A stretch of 64,000 bases of DNA from Ancylostoma caninum (lineage: Eukaryota > Nematoda > Chromadorea > Rhabditida > Ancylostomatidae), in the NCBI GenBank assembly GCA_037903475.1, contig JBAJFG010000035.1, forward strand, positions 1,488,001 through 1,552,000, in the 5' to 3' direction. Under the pieces are notes generated by a model, which saw only the letters and a list, made by a program, of their open reading frames with translations, searched no databases and was not told where the DNA came from. The stretch's first letter is position 1; each line of letters starts with the position of its first letter. The position numbers and the translations under genes were made by a program. This document shows positions 46,391-60,020 of this stretch, one piece after another.

Positions 46391-49292
46391 ACTTTATCCT
46401 TGGATCCTTGGATGGAGGAGCAATGGCGTGCTGTTTGTTATCCATTAGAAGCGTCGAAGGCGCTCGATTACCATATGCGAGAAGAACTTGTGCGGAAGAG
46501 ACGCTTTGCGCGGTCGGATTGGATTGCATCCGTCCGCATTCACACTCTTCATCTGAGGATTATCCATGAGAAACAATTATCGCTTCTGTGTGAACGGCGT
46601 TTCCTGGATGAATACCAGAAAACTTGGACAAAATTGAATAGCATTGTTACAATACACAGGATCAGTCCATCCCGTGCACTTTTGTCCGGAAACTTCACAA
46701 ATAGCTGATATTCCAGTATCTACTCTCTCAATGGAAGCAGCTTTAGACCGTTAGGAACTACTTCCCCACGAAGTCTGCTTCTTTTATTAAAGATTATCTT
46801 CTGATCCACGTGAATAGTGCCTTTCATCCATGTGAATCTAGTAGAACTTCCAAGTATTTCTTTTTTTACAGCACAACCATTTGAATAAGTAATACTTAAC
46901 GGTACCATTGTGACGAAATCATAATTAACAAACAAACGAATAGGTGATTGTACACTCGGAATGGATACATTCAAAAACGAGCATTTACACGTGGGCATAG
47001 GAAATATGAAATCAGGTTTGCTCCATCTTCTCAAAGGATTTTCGAGCATCTCCCTCAAATCCAGCCAAATCTCAGCTCTCTGTTGGATAGTAACCTTGAG
47101 AGTAGTGCGAAAATGCACATGCGCTTTGTTACTTTTAAATTTTTGCTATTGAAAGATGCCACCAGTACCATGCACTCTACATCTCTCTTTGATATTTTTC
47201 AGCATCTCCCCAAATTCAGCTAGTTTTTACATATTTATAGGCTTATAGCGCCGAAAATAGCTTATTCTAATGACCCAATGAAAACAAAAAGTGGTGGACT
47301 GTTCATTTGAGAACAACAGCAGCCTAAAATTTCGATCCTGAGGTGCGGTTCAAAAGCTGATCCATGAATTTGAACATCCAGCTTTTATTCTCTTGGAAAC
47401 GATCTAGTTCAGTATGCTCTTGTTTTTTAGAATTGTTGCGACATTTCCTAATTTCCAGAGAGAGAGAGAGAGAGCTCGAGGTTCCAGTTACGGGAATTTC
47501 CTTGGGTGTTGCCCTTGAGATCATCCCCCTTCCTTTTTCCGTTCAAGCAAGCTTCCTGGAGAATTGATTCGTCTCCTTTTAAGTTGGTGACGAAAATCGT
47601 TGTACCGTTATTCCGGTCACTACTACGTTGTGAATACGATAGTGGAATGGGACCTTCTTTTTCATGGAGTGAGGGCGGGGGACCACTCGAAGTTCTGCTA
47701 TGAAACCGGGCTATTTACTTTTGTTTCCCGCTATGTTATTCCATAGACTAAATTTTTTTTTCTTGACTAACTATCGATTCCTGGTACAAATCGGGTGTTA
47801 ATGAATGAATGGGTAGATGAATTTCTGGATAGTACTTTAGCAGCAAGGTCACTCTGAGCCCCACTATAGAGTGTGTACACAATCCATATCACTATCAAAC
47901 AACCCTAGGTTCAAAATCAGCGCCAGACACCGTGCTGTTGACATGATGTCCAGTGAAAACACCGCTAATACTCGTGTGACAGCCAAAAAAACAGTGGCAG
48001 TTCAAATTCAGCCATTATCACCCGCAGAACTGGGGAAATTCTGGCGCACCTTATTTAATCTCGATGTTACTCATAGATCGTAGTTTCGACAAAAAGGTCT
48101 AGATCCTGTTCCAGTGCAAGTTGACGTGCTAGAAATTGCCGCTTTCCTGTTCTTTTGGTTACATTCTTCTACCTAACTCTACTTAGGCATGATTTTCTAG
48201 GCAGAATAAGGGTCTTTTTACGTCATGGCGGCTACAAGCCATCAATCTTCTTTAGAGAGCCATCGATTAAATGGGTAAACGTATGCCTGGAATATTTATA
48301 CCATGTATATTCAATCAGTTATGTCGTGCTCTTTCCTCCCATAATAAACACGCCCACCATCACTGGATACGAGAATCTTATTTTTATTATAATAATAACA
48401 TTGAACAAATTATTAGAAATCTTATATTCGGGAAGCTGAAGATCTATTAATGCTTTGTTCGTCATGTTGATGATACTATGCCTGCTTGGGAAGATTTTTA
48501 TGGGCAAGTATGCGCGCATTATATCTGGAATAGCTAGTAACCCAATAAATACCACAAAAATTATGGAATTTTATGAAGGGCGGCATAAAAACTAAAAGCT
48601 CATCTTTAAACGAGGATGTCTCTAGAACATTCTGAAACACACAACGTTCCCTCAAAAGCCATGGTGCGGGGATTTCCAGGTGATGATTTTTTTTGGCTAG
48701 CTCCTCAGGATTCTTGGATTAGAGGACAGATTCCCCTGTCGAATCACTCGCTGATATGAACCATCAAGAATCTAATAGTACCAACTCCAGTATTTATATA
48801 GGTGATTCGAAACACGCATCTTTCTTATCGCCATTGAATTTCTTATAACTAATTAACCAGTAACGTTTTCCAGTAGGAAAAGTGTTCACGTGTTGATCAA
48901 TCCTTTTATTGCCATCAGAAATTGTTCGGAAAACTTTTCGGACTCCTTTTTTGTGCTTCTCTTCTTGAACTGTGTAAGTTATACTGAGGTCTGAATGAAA
49001 ACTGGAAGAACAAAACAATTTATCTCATAATTTAGGTAACTATTCAGAAAGTTTCAAGAAATGCTTATAGGAGACTATGGACTGAATTCTTCATTACCAC
49101 TCCTTCACTGCCATTCTCCTTCCCCTTCCCAATCATCTGGATTTATGTTCATTCAAAATTGGTTGTTCGATTTCGAATACACCCAATGCTTTAACCTGTC
49201 CCAGGTAAAGTGTGCGCTATTGGAAGGAGAGTTTCGGAGTAGTTGGTTATTAGTTACATAGTATTAAGTTCCCATCGGTTATTTTGTATTTT

Positions 49293-49373
49293 TAATGTTG
49301 ACATCCGTGTTAACGACGAGTAAATCTGTGGGGTGTTAACATGTTCACCCTGGGTAATCTAATGTATGCGGCC
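49293..49373 (-). mobile_element. Palindromic MITE-like element, copy 2 (truncated)
   Basis: The complement starts GCCGCATACATTAGATTACC and runs through GTTAACACC...GTCGTTAACAC, matching the left arm and centre of copy 1. The second arm is missing or decayed. Confidence 0.6.
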
Positions 49374-49421
49374 CAAGAAATCTTCGGGCTGCGTGACAAG
49401 AGGTACGCTGCTGGTCCGTGA

Positions 49422-49685
49422 TTGGTCGATTCATGTGCGCGTCGCGGCTGCAGTCTTCGAGGGTATGAGCAGTTCTCCGTGGATATGGACAACTTTTCTA
49501 AGCTTCAGTGGGACAGATGCATGTTATCGGAAACCACAAACTGTGAGAAGGTGGCCAGCAATGTCATTCAGTTGAAGAAACACCCTGAACTTGAGAAGCA
49601 TACCCGTGCGGCGCTGTCACGTCGCGGCGTAGGTCTTGACCGCCACCCTAATATTATCCTTATAGATGAACCCTGTGACCTATAA
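49422..49685 (+). other. Unassigned ORF, coding-like
   Basis: An 87-codon frame with balanced composition and a C-terminal part (LKKHPELEKHTRAALSRRG) that looks protein-like and ends in TAA. It begins shortly after the truncated MITE copy. No splice partners or family could be recognised. It may be a pseudogene fragment or chance. Confidence 0.2.
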
Positions 49686-52060
49686 TCGAATCCATAAAGG
49701 GCATCCGAATGTACTTTTAGCAAGCGTTCCCAACCACAGTGAAGCCAGAGACCCTTCTATGGGCAGACACATGATTAGCCTCTGTATCTTATCGTCAACG
49801 TGATATGTGTCGTTTGTTGATACCAGGCCAAACATCCTTGCCTCTCTTAAATAGAAACGCTTCCTGGTCTCGCATGGATTCCTGGAGTCATAATGAAAAA
49901 CCAGTTTCACCACTCCTGCTGTCATTGTTGTCTATAGTGATGCATAGATGTTTGCTGTTCAGTTTCCAGTTCTAATCCTGTGAAAGTAAGTTGTTCCGAC
50001 GTTCATTTCGCGACATAACCTTGATCACCTGCCCTTTCTGGAAGGAATCAGTCGTCTCTGGAAGGAACTTCCACATGTTTGGCTTCAAAACTTTGTGAGC
50101 ACTAGGGAAATATGTGCCATGTTTACCACATGATGTTTGCACACATGGTTGTTTTCACCATTTACATCGATAGTTGTCCACAGCGATTGAAGAGTAGCCC
50201 ATATTTCTCTTCAGGCTCGTTCCTCCATAACCGTTCTGCTTTTTCAAAATGCTCCTTCCTTCTATGCTTTTTCAAAATGCTCCTTCATTCCATCCTGCAT
50301 AGTTTCATCCGTGATAAAGAAAAAATGCATGCTCCATTCCTTTACCTTCCGAATTTTCACTCGATGTTCTGTGGAAAATGTGTCAAATTAGTGAGTACTT
50401 ATTAACTAATTAGTATTCATGAGTACCATGTCATCTTTCCATAAAACCTGGACGTGACGTCGTAATATCACTACTTTAGACTACTTCTCTCTGGAGATAA
50501 CCTGAATTTGTAGCATCCAGCTCAATAAAATGAGCTCATACATGTAACAAATTGCAAGGCACAGCAGAGTATACATATTATTTGCAAGCGGGCGGCAAGG
50601 ATTTCAGAAGAAAAAAAAAACGGCAGGGTTCCAGAAAGGATTCCTTTGTTAAATATAAACGGTTGGATTAATGTTTTCCATGAGTAACCCGTTTTGCTGG
50701 AATTTAGTTTTTTTAGGACATTTTTTCAGGGATCTCAAGACAAAAATGGCTTCCCATTATTGCTTAGAAATCTTTTTTTGGTTATTTTTAAATTGTAATC
50801 GCTCCATCCTTGCCAGGGCCCCCTTTTCACAGGGATATCTCTATATAATCCTTTGGTTATCTTTTCGAAAAGAAATCATCTTGTTCTTTGGAGAGATTTT
50901 ACAAGTCGTACTCTTTTGAAAGGGCTATTTCAGATTACCTATCAATATCAATATCGTGCCACTATTTTAGATTACGTATCAATATCAATATTTCCTGCAG
51001 TTTACTGGAGACCATGCTCCTGAATTAATCTAGAATACCTATAGTACATTAAAACAAAAAAAAAAACCTATAGTGCATTGAAACAAAAACATCATGTTGG
51101 GGTTTTGTTCTTCTCCTGACATCGATGTACCACCAAATACCTAAAGAAGGGCGAATTTCTGTGCAGTCAAAACGTTCCTTCATGAGAATCTGTCGCTGTG
51201 AATCAATGTAGGTGTTCGAAAGATACACCGTTATTCTCGTCAACTTAGTGATTTGAACTTAGACTCAAGTTGTACTCTTATCTTCATTTCAGGAATAGAG
51301 TAGGCCGGCCATTTTATCATACTAGAGGTCATATCTGGTCTTCGTCGGCAGTGCAGGATCGTTGTTCCTTTACGTCCCTTTAGTTTCTTTTGGTGATTCT
51401 TTTGATAAAAAGCTTCACATTTTTGGAAGAAAAATAGCAACGCCTCAGTGGATCCAATCAGAGAGTAGTCTTAGCTCCACATATCTACTTTTCCTTCTGG
51501 ATTATCCTGATTTCCAATCCCTATCCACTTTTTCTTTCATTGTATGTATTGCTTAGTTTAGCGAGGGAAGAATCGTGCTTAATGACAATTACAGCAGCAA
51601 AAAAAACATGGACACCATCCAAAAAAAACTATTCATAGCAGTGATAAGCTGTTAAATTTGTATTCGTATTCATTTTCTATTTCATATACACACTCCACAT
51701 ATTTTTACTCACATACATCTCCACACATAGATTCGCACTGTTGTCCTCGGTTCTTTGAATTGTGCATCAATATTCAAACGAATCTCCGAATAGTTGGATT
51801 TTTGTCGCTCGAATATTTGAACTGTCCGAGGGCCCGTCAAATTCGACTATTCCAATGTTCGAGAAATTTAATCCCTAATGTACATATATGTACTTGGCAT
51901 GAACGTCTTGCTGTGCCGTTTTACTTTGCTCGCATTTGTTTGTGGTTCATCTTATAACAAACCTCCTTTGCTTTTTCGTGGCTTCTGATGCATCAGCAGC
52001 TCTATCTCTGTTCTGTTTGACATTAGCTCATCTCTTTACACTCTAATCTCTTTTGCACTT

Positions 52061-52066
52061 TTCCAG
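52061..52066 (+). promoter_or_regulatory. Candidate SL acceptor of the CHK kinase-like gene
   Basis: TTTTCCAG ends four bases before the ATG at 52071, preceded by a T-rich tract. The very short gap is typical of spliced-leader addition. Confidence 0.6.
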
Positions 52067-52070
52067 AACA

Positions 52071-55000
52071 ATGGAAAAAGTTGAGGTTCTATCCGAGGAA
52101 GAGAGATCCCGCGTTGTAGAACTACTTCACACATGTTTTCGTGACGTGGATGACTTCGACAACAAAGTCACCTATGAATTTGTGATCCAAGCCAATAGCA
52201 AGAGTTTCTGGTCGAAGATTATACGGATACATCTGGACTGGAAGGAGGAGCAGTTGGCAAAGATCCATCCTAAATCGATTTTTATGAAGGTTAGTATTTT
52301 TACATATCTTAGGAACCAATAAGGATGTGTTCGTTTGAAAATATAAAGAAGATGTCTGATTTCCCAGCGTGGCGTTGAAAAAAAAAGCTATTTCAAATCA
52401 ATATCTTGCTACAATTTATCAAACACAAGTACAAGTTGTGAAGGGTCTTCAATCAAAACTGATAGGAATAGATAGGGAGTGGAGAAGATATTCACTCCCT
52501 GCTGAAATGGAGCGGTTTTTCCGTCCACAAGTGCAATAAAAGTGACCGCACTTGAGAATGGAAGTGAATTCAGTCCAGGATTACTACGAAGTACTACTCC
52601 AAAATAATTTTAGATTCCGCGAATATCTGACAATGTGAAGGGACTAGATAACAAAGACTACACCGAGGATGATGAGACCAAAGACGCTGAAGTTCTTCTA
52701 ACCCTGACTAAGGTTGGTTTGACGCTTCCAGTTCGATAGAGATTATTCTAGTTATTGGCACATATTTATTTATGTCATTAATCATTCGCCTAAAAACTCC
52801 AAACAGCCGTCCATGTGCAAGGAGAAAGACAGCAGCGCGGTGTAGCACTCGGGTTGTCTGCTGCTGGCAGAACCAGACAACCAGAGCCACATGCACAAGC
52901 CCTGTGTCTCTGCCGCCGCGTTGCGGTTCCGCCCCTTGCACATGGCCTTTTCAAGTTCCCTGTATTTCTATCCGTTCAGCTCTTCGTTTGAAGGGAAGCA
53001 AAAAATCGCTTACTCAGATCTTGGTACCATAGCATTTTTAAAATAGCTGCTACCAGGCCCTTCAATTACTGGTTCAATACTTCACTAGTTAATTGTTCAC
53101 TACTACTTTGAAGCTGCTTAATTAGGTGAGTGCATATAGTAATTTCTCCAATACTCCCCTAAACATCGAGCCATAAGGAGTGAGTCAGTGATCCAGGGCA
53201 TGCATTGAGAATACCCAGAGCAAAAATGTTAGCATTCTCCAAATCTATTCATCGTTAAGATGGACATCAGCACTTTTACCCTGGGTGGTCTCGATGACGC
53301 ATCCGGATGCTGAACCAGTTGCTTTTATGTGTTAACCTTTTTAGTATGAAGTGTCGTGGTACCAGTGCTACGGAAATGACAAAATCCCACATTTTCCTAT
53401 GCCCAAATTCTATGGCGCTGAAGATGTCACTGAACCAGGAACGGGAATTCTCGCCCTGGAGGACCTCACCGATCGCGTGAAAGCTATGGACTTATTTCCT
53501 GGCTTTTCGCTCAGCCAGGTACTCTCTTGAGCAAAATGCTTTTGCCAGTATCAAATGTTACACCACCATGTTTCTTGAAGCTGGAAAGGATCATGGATGC
53601 TCTTGCTGGTTTTCATTACCACTTCATCTCTAAAAAGGATCAGTCTTGGGTTCCTCATTTCGATCGCACTATGGAAATCGACGGCGAATTCCAAGACATC
53701 CAGGTGAGCTTTCTTTTGCAGATTCATTCGATGACGTGGGAAGGTGTCAGATTGTCAGGAGTGTCTTGGTTCTGAAGTCATGCCTCGTTCGGTCGTTGAA
53801 AATCATTGTTGTTTCATTGATACAAAGAAAACCATGGTCATTCCATGTAAAGTCATCATAAAGCAAAGCTCCACTGTTTCACTCATGTAACAGTTGACAT
53901 TTAATAAAATGGCCCTACATAGGATCAGTTGTATTTTTCCACAAGAATTCAGCAGTAACTGTTGCAGTTCGACACTGCTATGATGTTTGAGAACCTCCGA
54001 CCGGATCTGTTCAAGGGCAAAGTTACAGCTATGAAGCAGTATTTTAGTATTGAAGCGGCAATCAATGCTCACTATTCATTCGAGGAACTGAGTAAGTTAC
54101 TTTGCTCCGGAGATTTTGCTGTTATGGGAAAATCCAGCACCTGCAACAAATTCAGCACCTCTTATTCACATGGTCTTATACTATGTGCTCAACTGGTCAT
54201 GTAATGGACAAGATTTAAGCCTCAATTTTACGGCGTTTCTATTTCAGATGTCCCTCCAGTTCTCGTACATTCCGATATGAATCCTACAAATTTGATGTGG
54301 GACCCGGATTTCAGCAAGGTACCTGTTTGAACCCTCAGAATGAGCTTTCATGAAAGAAAACTATTTATGGGTTGGGAATCCAACATTCTCGGGAAGTCAT
54401 AGAAAGGAACTGTGCTTTTTCTCTTTTATCCTGGTGGAGAAAGTCTATGAATAAGTTTTTCTTGCCCTTATTACCACTCGAGCCACTATCCCTCAGCATC
54501 AGGTTGTACGTCCATGATGTTTTCCCTTGTGGTCTCACTTTTTTCCTGCCATTTCCAGGCCTAGTGGGAAAAGCCAGTGATAGCTGCTTTATTCTTGTAA
54601 ATTCACCTCTATGAATTTGCCTTTTTTGGCAAGTACTGGTATAACATTGCATCTCAGAAAAAAAAAACTGTTGTTTTATTCCAAGAAAGCGACCTGCGCT
54701 CTGAGCTATGTGCCTGAGAAATTACCAAATTCGCCAATCGCTCACTTCACAGGAAAATTTTCCGATACATAGAATTAAAAGTACATCGCATTTCCAGCAT
54801 CCACATTTCTCCATAAATGTTGCACTATGGAACTTTTCACAGTAGGAATCTTTAGAAAAACTTTTCCCACAAGTTGGCACTTTCCTTATTTTTTAGCTTG
54901 TTGCCGTGATTGATTTTCAAATGCTTCACGTCGGCAACTTCGCCGAGGACATCGCAAGGATTCTAATGCTAACGATGTCGCGGCAACAACGATGGAAGAA

Positions 55001-56204
55001 CACGGATATGTATGTCGCTTCAACGCTTTCAATGTTTCTGAGCCAATTTTCTTCGGAATCCATGAACTCAAGCTTGAACAAGAGAACTGCCAAGGTAGTA
55101 TAGGACTTGAGGTGGTTTTGTAACCTAGCCAATGGCCTTCGCGGAGCCCATCTGGTATTCAGGTCAAATAAGTTTAACTAGGTACCCTTCCTGATCTTTC
55201 TCAAGGATGGCGCTCCATCCCCCCCCCCTTACGGCGCCTTGTTTAATAGATACCTTCAAATCCACTGCCAAAAAGCGCCTGTCAGTCACGATTTCACAAC
55301 TATTTTCCTTTACTTACAGCAGCTATCGCCTTTGTGATTAATTGACTCATCCATTTGAAACAACTGAAAGCGTACAATAGATAAGGAAATTGTTTCAGGA
55401 AACAGAATGCGAGAGTAGTAAAAAAAATACTCATTTTCCTTCTGTACCGTGGATTTTTTGAAGGGTCCCGCTTGGGAGGAATGTGAGGGTACTTTTTTAT
55501 TTATTTATGAATACACTCATGGTGTTTCTCATACAAAAAGAGAAACAACTCCGTAACAAATGAAATCAATCGACTAAAACCAGTCAATAAGGGAAAGGAA
55601 AACATTGAAACTAAAAGTGGCTTTATCCTGGTTCCTTGCCCTCCTCACTGCATCTTACCCAGTGCATTACTTTCTGCCAAAGTCGTGACACGATTTTCTT
55701 CTTCAGTGCAGAAACAATGAATATAAGACAAATAAAGCGTACATGCATGCAGTTGTCCTTGAAAAATCTTTGAAAATGATGTTCTCAATCTGCATACTAA
55801 ACTATTCCAGGTTGCTTAAACGCTACCATGACACGTTGTCATCGCTGTTCAACGGGAATCCACCTTATTCTCTGGAAAAGGCACGTGTTCCTAATTGTTG
55901 TTTTTTTTCCCTGGATTTACTTTGCTCTTTCAAGGTGCACGAGGCCTACGACCGAATCTTCGCATTTTCATGGAATTTCGCAATGTTCGCCATGGGTGTC
56001 TATTACAATATGTACAAAAACCTTGAAAAGGACGATGCGAAATTGGCAGAAATCCGTGACGAAATCACTGATCGAGCATATGGAACGGTCGTGGACGTGG
56101 AGCGACTTATGCATTCACGGCAGAGTCACAAAAATGACCGGAGTGGGGTGAACGGCAGCAAAGGATCGACCTTCTTGAAAAATTTCGAGAATTCTCTTGT
56201 GTAA
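52071..56204 (+). CDS. CHK kinase-like (DUF1679 / EcKinase superfamily) protein, 420 aa, 9 exons
   Basis: Exons: 52071-52289, 52614-52712, 53345-53518, 53581-53703, 53968-54091, 54248-54318, 54897-55009, 55811-55880, 55935-56204; total 1,263 nt with all phases consistent. The protein-kinase-like fold shows the catalytic loop H-S-D-M-N-P-T-N (His254, Asp256, Asn261), i.e. HxDxxxxN, and the metal-binding D-F-Q at 276-278. ILALEDL and an N-terminal FVIQANSKSFWSKI nucleotide-binding-loop-like stretch also fit. Related arthropod enzymes phosphorylate ecdysteroids; nematode members are uncharacterised small-molecule kinases, cytosolic by lack of a signal peptide. Exon 7 ends at a GTATGT donor giving KNTDMLLKRYHD across the junction. 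The intron before exon 9 appears to use a GC donor (GCACGT). Confidence 0.88.
53198..53308. mobile_element. Palindromic MITE-like element, copy 3, inside intron 2 of the CHK gene
   Basis: Left arm GGCATGCATTGAGAATACCC and right arm (complement) GGATGCGTCATCGAGACCACC enclose a short centre with GACATCAGCAC. The copy lies just 36 bp upstream of exon 3. Confidence 0.7.
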
Positions 56205-59200
56205 CATCCTATTTATTGCTGTAGCTTTTGTATATCACATTTATCCAGAAAAATTTGCCCAGAATGGATCACTTACATTTGGCCTTTAAACTTACTAAGC
56301 TAAATATTACTAAAATGGCTGCCCATTTACTTTTATATCCTATTCTTTTTCTTCTATTCTTTTTCCAAACTTACTACAAGGGTAGTGCATTTTGTCGCAA
56401 TTCTCAGATGAGAAGTGAGATTAGTGAGGTCAGTTCACGTGTCTTTGTACAAAAATTTGACTGACATGGAATTTTTTCTAGACGGTTCTCTATTTCTAAC
56501 TTATTCAATTACTTATGTAGCACAAATCCTCATTCTGCTGATCCCGGGTTACTTGATCGCAACCTACTTGTGGAATGAATTGTATTCTTTTATCATATGG
56601 TGTAGATTCCATGGATTAGTGCTCGATGGGGTCCGTGCATTGGCATTATTGACGTTCTTCACCTGCTTTACATTTTGTCGGATTCTTGAATATGTATGTA
56701 GAATATATTACCAGTAAATTTGAATGCAAAGATAGCGGACCATGGATTCTTGCAGTTTGATGCTGAACCTGTTGCGCAATGCAAGTTCAAAAAATTGAAT
56801 AAGGAAGAGAAATTACTGTCTAACTTCACTTTGGTGCTCGTTTTCATTAGATCAGAATGGCGTAGTTTAAATCCAGCTCTGTTACTTCTATCCGCTATCC
56901 GAAAATCTTCACCTATTCGTGCTGGTAAAATAGCGATTGATGTACAAATAGGAGTAGGATGGATCGCTGCGCATGAAATAAATGCTCAGACGAAGCCAAG
57001 TCTCCCTGCACTGAGATGGGAAGTTCTGATCGGGCGAAATACGAATATCGGCAAACCTCGTCCACCCGATCTGAAGAGGTAGAATCTCCCCGGAAACGCT
57101 ATGATTTCTGTACTGGTGACGCTTCTTTTCCCGTATGCAGGATCCATTGAAGTGCAGGGGTATCAAAGAGTTTCTGGCCTCTGCTCGTCTGGTCCAAATT
57201 CCCGTACAGTTTTTGTGAGCATGATGTAGCGTGAAGTCCTCTCATCTTTTCATGTTAGTTTACAAAGTTTCATGAGATTTCGTTAGGCCTCCCAGAAATA
57301 GTTAACGCTCAGAAACTGTCTATCCGACGAGTAGCAACTGTCGAGTTCTTTGTCTTGCAAACAAATTTTATCCGACAAAATCTGAGCCCTCCCCAAAGTT
57401 GTAAACAATGAGAAAGTCTTCTAGCATTCTCATATGAAATTTTTGTAGTCAGTGTTTTTAAAAGAGTGAGAATTGGCAGTCAGGAAAATTCCAGTTATCG
57501 AAGAAGATTTTTGAGCGTTTCTGAAAAAAACGAAAGAGACATTCTGCAGCATCTTGGCTGTCAATGGTACTCAGTGTTTCTAAGGGAGTGAGAATCTGCA
57601 GTCAAGAAAATTCCAGTTCTATATATATTATCTCGCACAGATTGTGTTGTGGCTGATCTTCTAAGCCTACTGTCACAAGCCCTTCATAAAGCCTATTCCC
57701 CTACTGATTTGTGAAGGTATCGGCAGTGCTCAGTTGTTCGCCTTCTATGTTACTAACAATGTTTTTTGGTACATTGATTTATAGTGTAATAAATAGATGA
57801 ATAAGTAAATAAATAAATGAGTGGCGAATTCACTGCCACGATTCGAAGTATCAAGCGCGGAGTGACGGGTCAGAACAGGCAGATCTCCAAGACGAGAGCG
57901 ATCAAACACGGAACCTGGAGATGAAAACGTCCGCCTAAAGTTTTGTGAGGTAGAAAAGAGGTCGCGTTACCTGACTACCCTGTAGATGAACCTCAATGAA
58001 GTAAATAATTACTAAGATATTTTGTTCAATCCCATTCAGAAACGAGCCAAGAAAAAATGGCTGCAGAAATTCAACAATGGAATTCAGGCTCGTCAATGGG
58101 ACATCATTTTTCACGAAATAGTATTGCTTGATTGGTCTAGTTCGTAGGATCTAGGTATCAGCTACTCTAGAAGATCCGAAACGGCACTTCAGCGGAACCA
58201 GACAAATGATGAATAAGAGCCAATGTTAGATGTTTATGTTGGCGTGATGAAAATCCTTATGATATTGTTTAAATCGAATAATATGGCAGGATAAATGTGT
58301 TTTGAATTTGTAGGGATTCGCGTATATTTGCCCTAAAATTTCATTGCAGTAGCTAATCTGCAGGTGGTCCACGTCGGAAACTTTTTGATACCCCTCCAAA
58401 TATTGGCAGATTCTCTGAAAGTGAGCTACATAATTGAGCTCTTTAAAAGGGTCCACCTTTCGCAGATTCCCTTCAACTCAACAGGAGAAGAATGTTAGGA
58501 ATATTCACGGACATTGCTCAGTATATCACTTCTACACTTGCATCTGACCCTACACAGCTCTGTGTTTCCCAGTAGAATTTCACTTCCAGCGAAAATAGCA
58601 ATTCATAGTGTAACTTCTAGCAAACCATCAAAAATCAATAGATTTAATATGTCAGTGAGAATACCAATTGTGCAGACGAGCGGCCTCGTCCTCTCCGTTA
58701 TGCATACATATGGTTTACATTCCTGAACATGAATTCAGCTCAAATGTTACTATACCTACTCATCTCGTATTCTCTAAATCTCCGTCTGAGGGTTACTCGA
58801 GCCTTATTTGCTGTAGATTTAACTGATTTGGGTATAAGGCGAGTTTTCATCATAAGGAAAACGATCAGATGACAGTAACGCCAGGACCGGCCTTGAATTC
58901 TATTCACAGTTCCAATCCATAACATATAATTAGTATTACAACGTGACTCATATGTGATTCGCTCTATGCCTCACTCTATATGACTCACCAATTCTCCCAA
59001 CTCAAAAATGATTCACCCTGCTACCAGTTATTATCTCGAAGTTTTGAAAGGTTACCATATTATCCTTGAATTCCTGCGGTATTTACCTTGTCCAAGATAT
59101 TCAGATATCCATTTAGCATCCTGCAAACGGTTCTAAATCTGAATTGCTTCAAATAGGCAGGTTTTCGTGGTGACGTGGATCGGCTGCGGTTGCGTTGCCA

Positions 59201-59900
59201 GAATGTTCGCACGTTTTGTATCGAATTTTGCCTACTTTCGAATGACAAATCGCACTTATGCGACAGATGATCACTTCGCTTTGTGAGAATCGCGCTGTCG
59301 TTGGATTCCGGCCGGGTTTCTCCTCTTGAGCAATGGTTTTTGGTTTGTCTATACGAGGAGGTGAGTAGTTACTTACAACAATCTTAGCATACTTCCATGC
59401 TTTTCAACTCATCTTTAACTCTATGTATTGGTTAACGATTAAGCGACGAAAATTATCCAGTACAAAATTTGCTTCATTCAGATTTCTTCCCGACTTTCTA
59501 ATGTTAGTATAGTATCAGTGCAGTGTTCGGAATCATAATGAGAACAAGAATCCTAAGACAATTCCTTCAAGCTGGCTGCGTTTAGTAAAACATTAGTATT
59601 ACCTATCTCTCATCTAGAATAGTACTTATACAAATCATTATAAAAAGGGAATCAACTTGAAGATTTCTTTTTTGTGGACATAGCTATTAACTTCGTGGAA
59701 CTGGAGGTGAATGCCAACCCGGAGTGCGCAGTTGAGTCGATTGAGTCAAATTGAGCGCTTTGAAGGTAGATTGTTAAACGGAGGGAAATGCTCAACTCCA
59801 AGAAGGTTCTGTTTCCCCATTAACGATTGCTCATTACGGGTTGCTCTGCCTTTCCTGACTTAGCCCTAAGATGTTCCAGAAAAAGAGCTAATATATTGGG
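56205..59900. other. Intergenic downstream of the CHK gene
   Basis: No supported gene. It contains an imperfect 50-bp duplication at about 57448-57500 and 57566-57617 (block GTGAGAAT-GCAGTCA-GAAAATTCCAGTT) and a TAAA microsatellite near 57788-57822. No canonical AATAAA was noted within a few hundred bases after the stop at 56204. Confidence 0.45.
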
Positions 59901-59904
59901 CTTA

Positions 59905-60020
59905 GATGCATCGTTGAGATTATTTAGAGTAAGTATTTTGACATTCAAGCTACATACATAATGGGGGTAATTTACGATGTGCTAACACGTTTACCTTAGG
60001 TAAGCTCACTGATGCAAGCG
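59905..60020. mobile_element. Palindromic MITE-like element, copy 4
   Basis: Left arm GATGCATCGTTGAGATTA and right arm (complement) GCTTGCATCAGTGAGCTTACC followed by TAAGGTAAACGTGTTAGC. Same architecture as copies 1, 3 and 5. Confidence 0.7.

Larger units (their letters stand above)
46391..52060. other. Divergent intergenic region between homeobox and CHK kinase-like genes
   Basis: The 5.7 kb must contain the promoters of both flanking genes. It holds a GA microsatellite (about 47458-47475), a partial MITE-like copy (49293-49373), short local duplications near 50225-50295 and 50935-51080, and an unassigned open frame at 49422-49685. No supported gene was found. Confidence 0.5.

Noticed and set aside
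54897..55094. Longer exon 7 of the CHK gene ending at 55094 (GTAGTA donor)
   Set aside because: It leaves a phase that cannot join exon 8; the GTATGT donor at 55010 gives a consistent frame and the expected family sequence.
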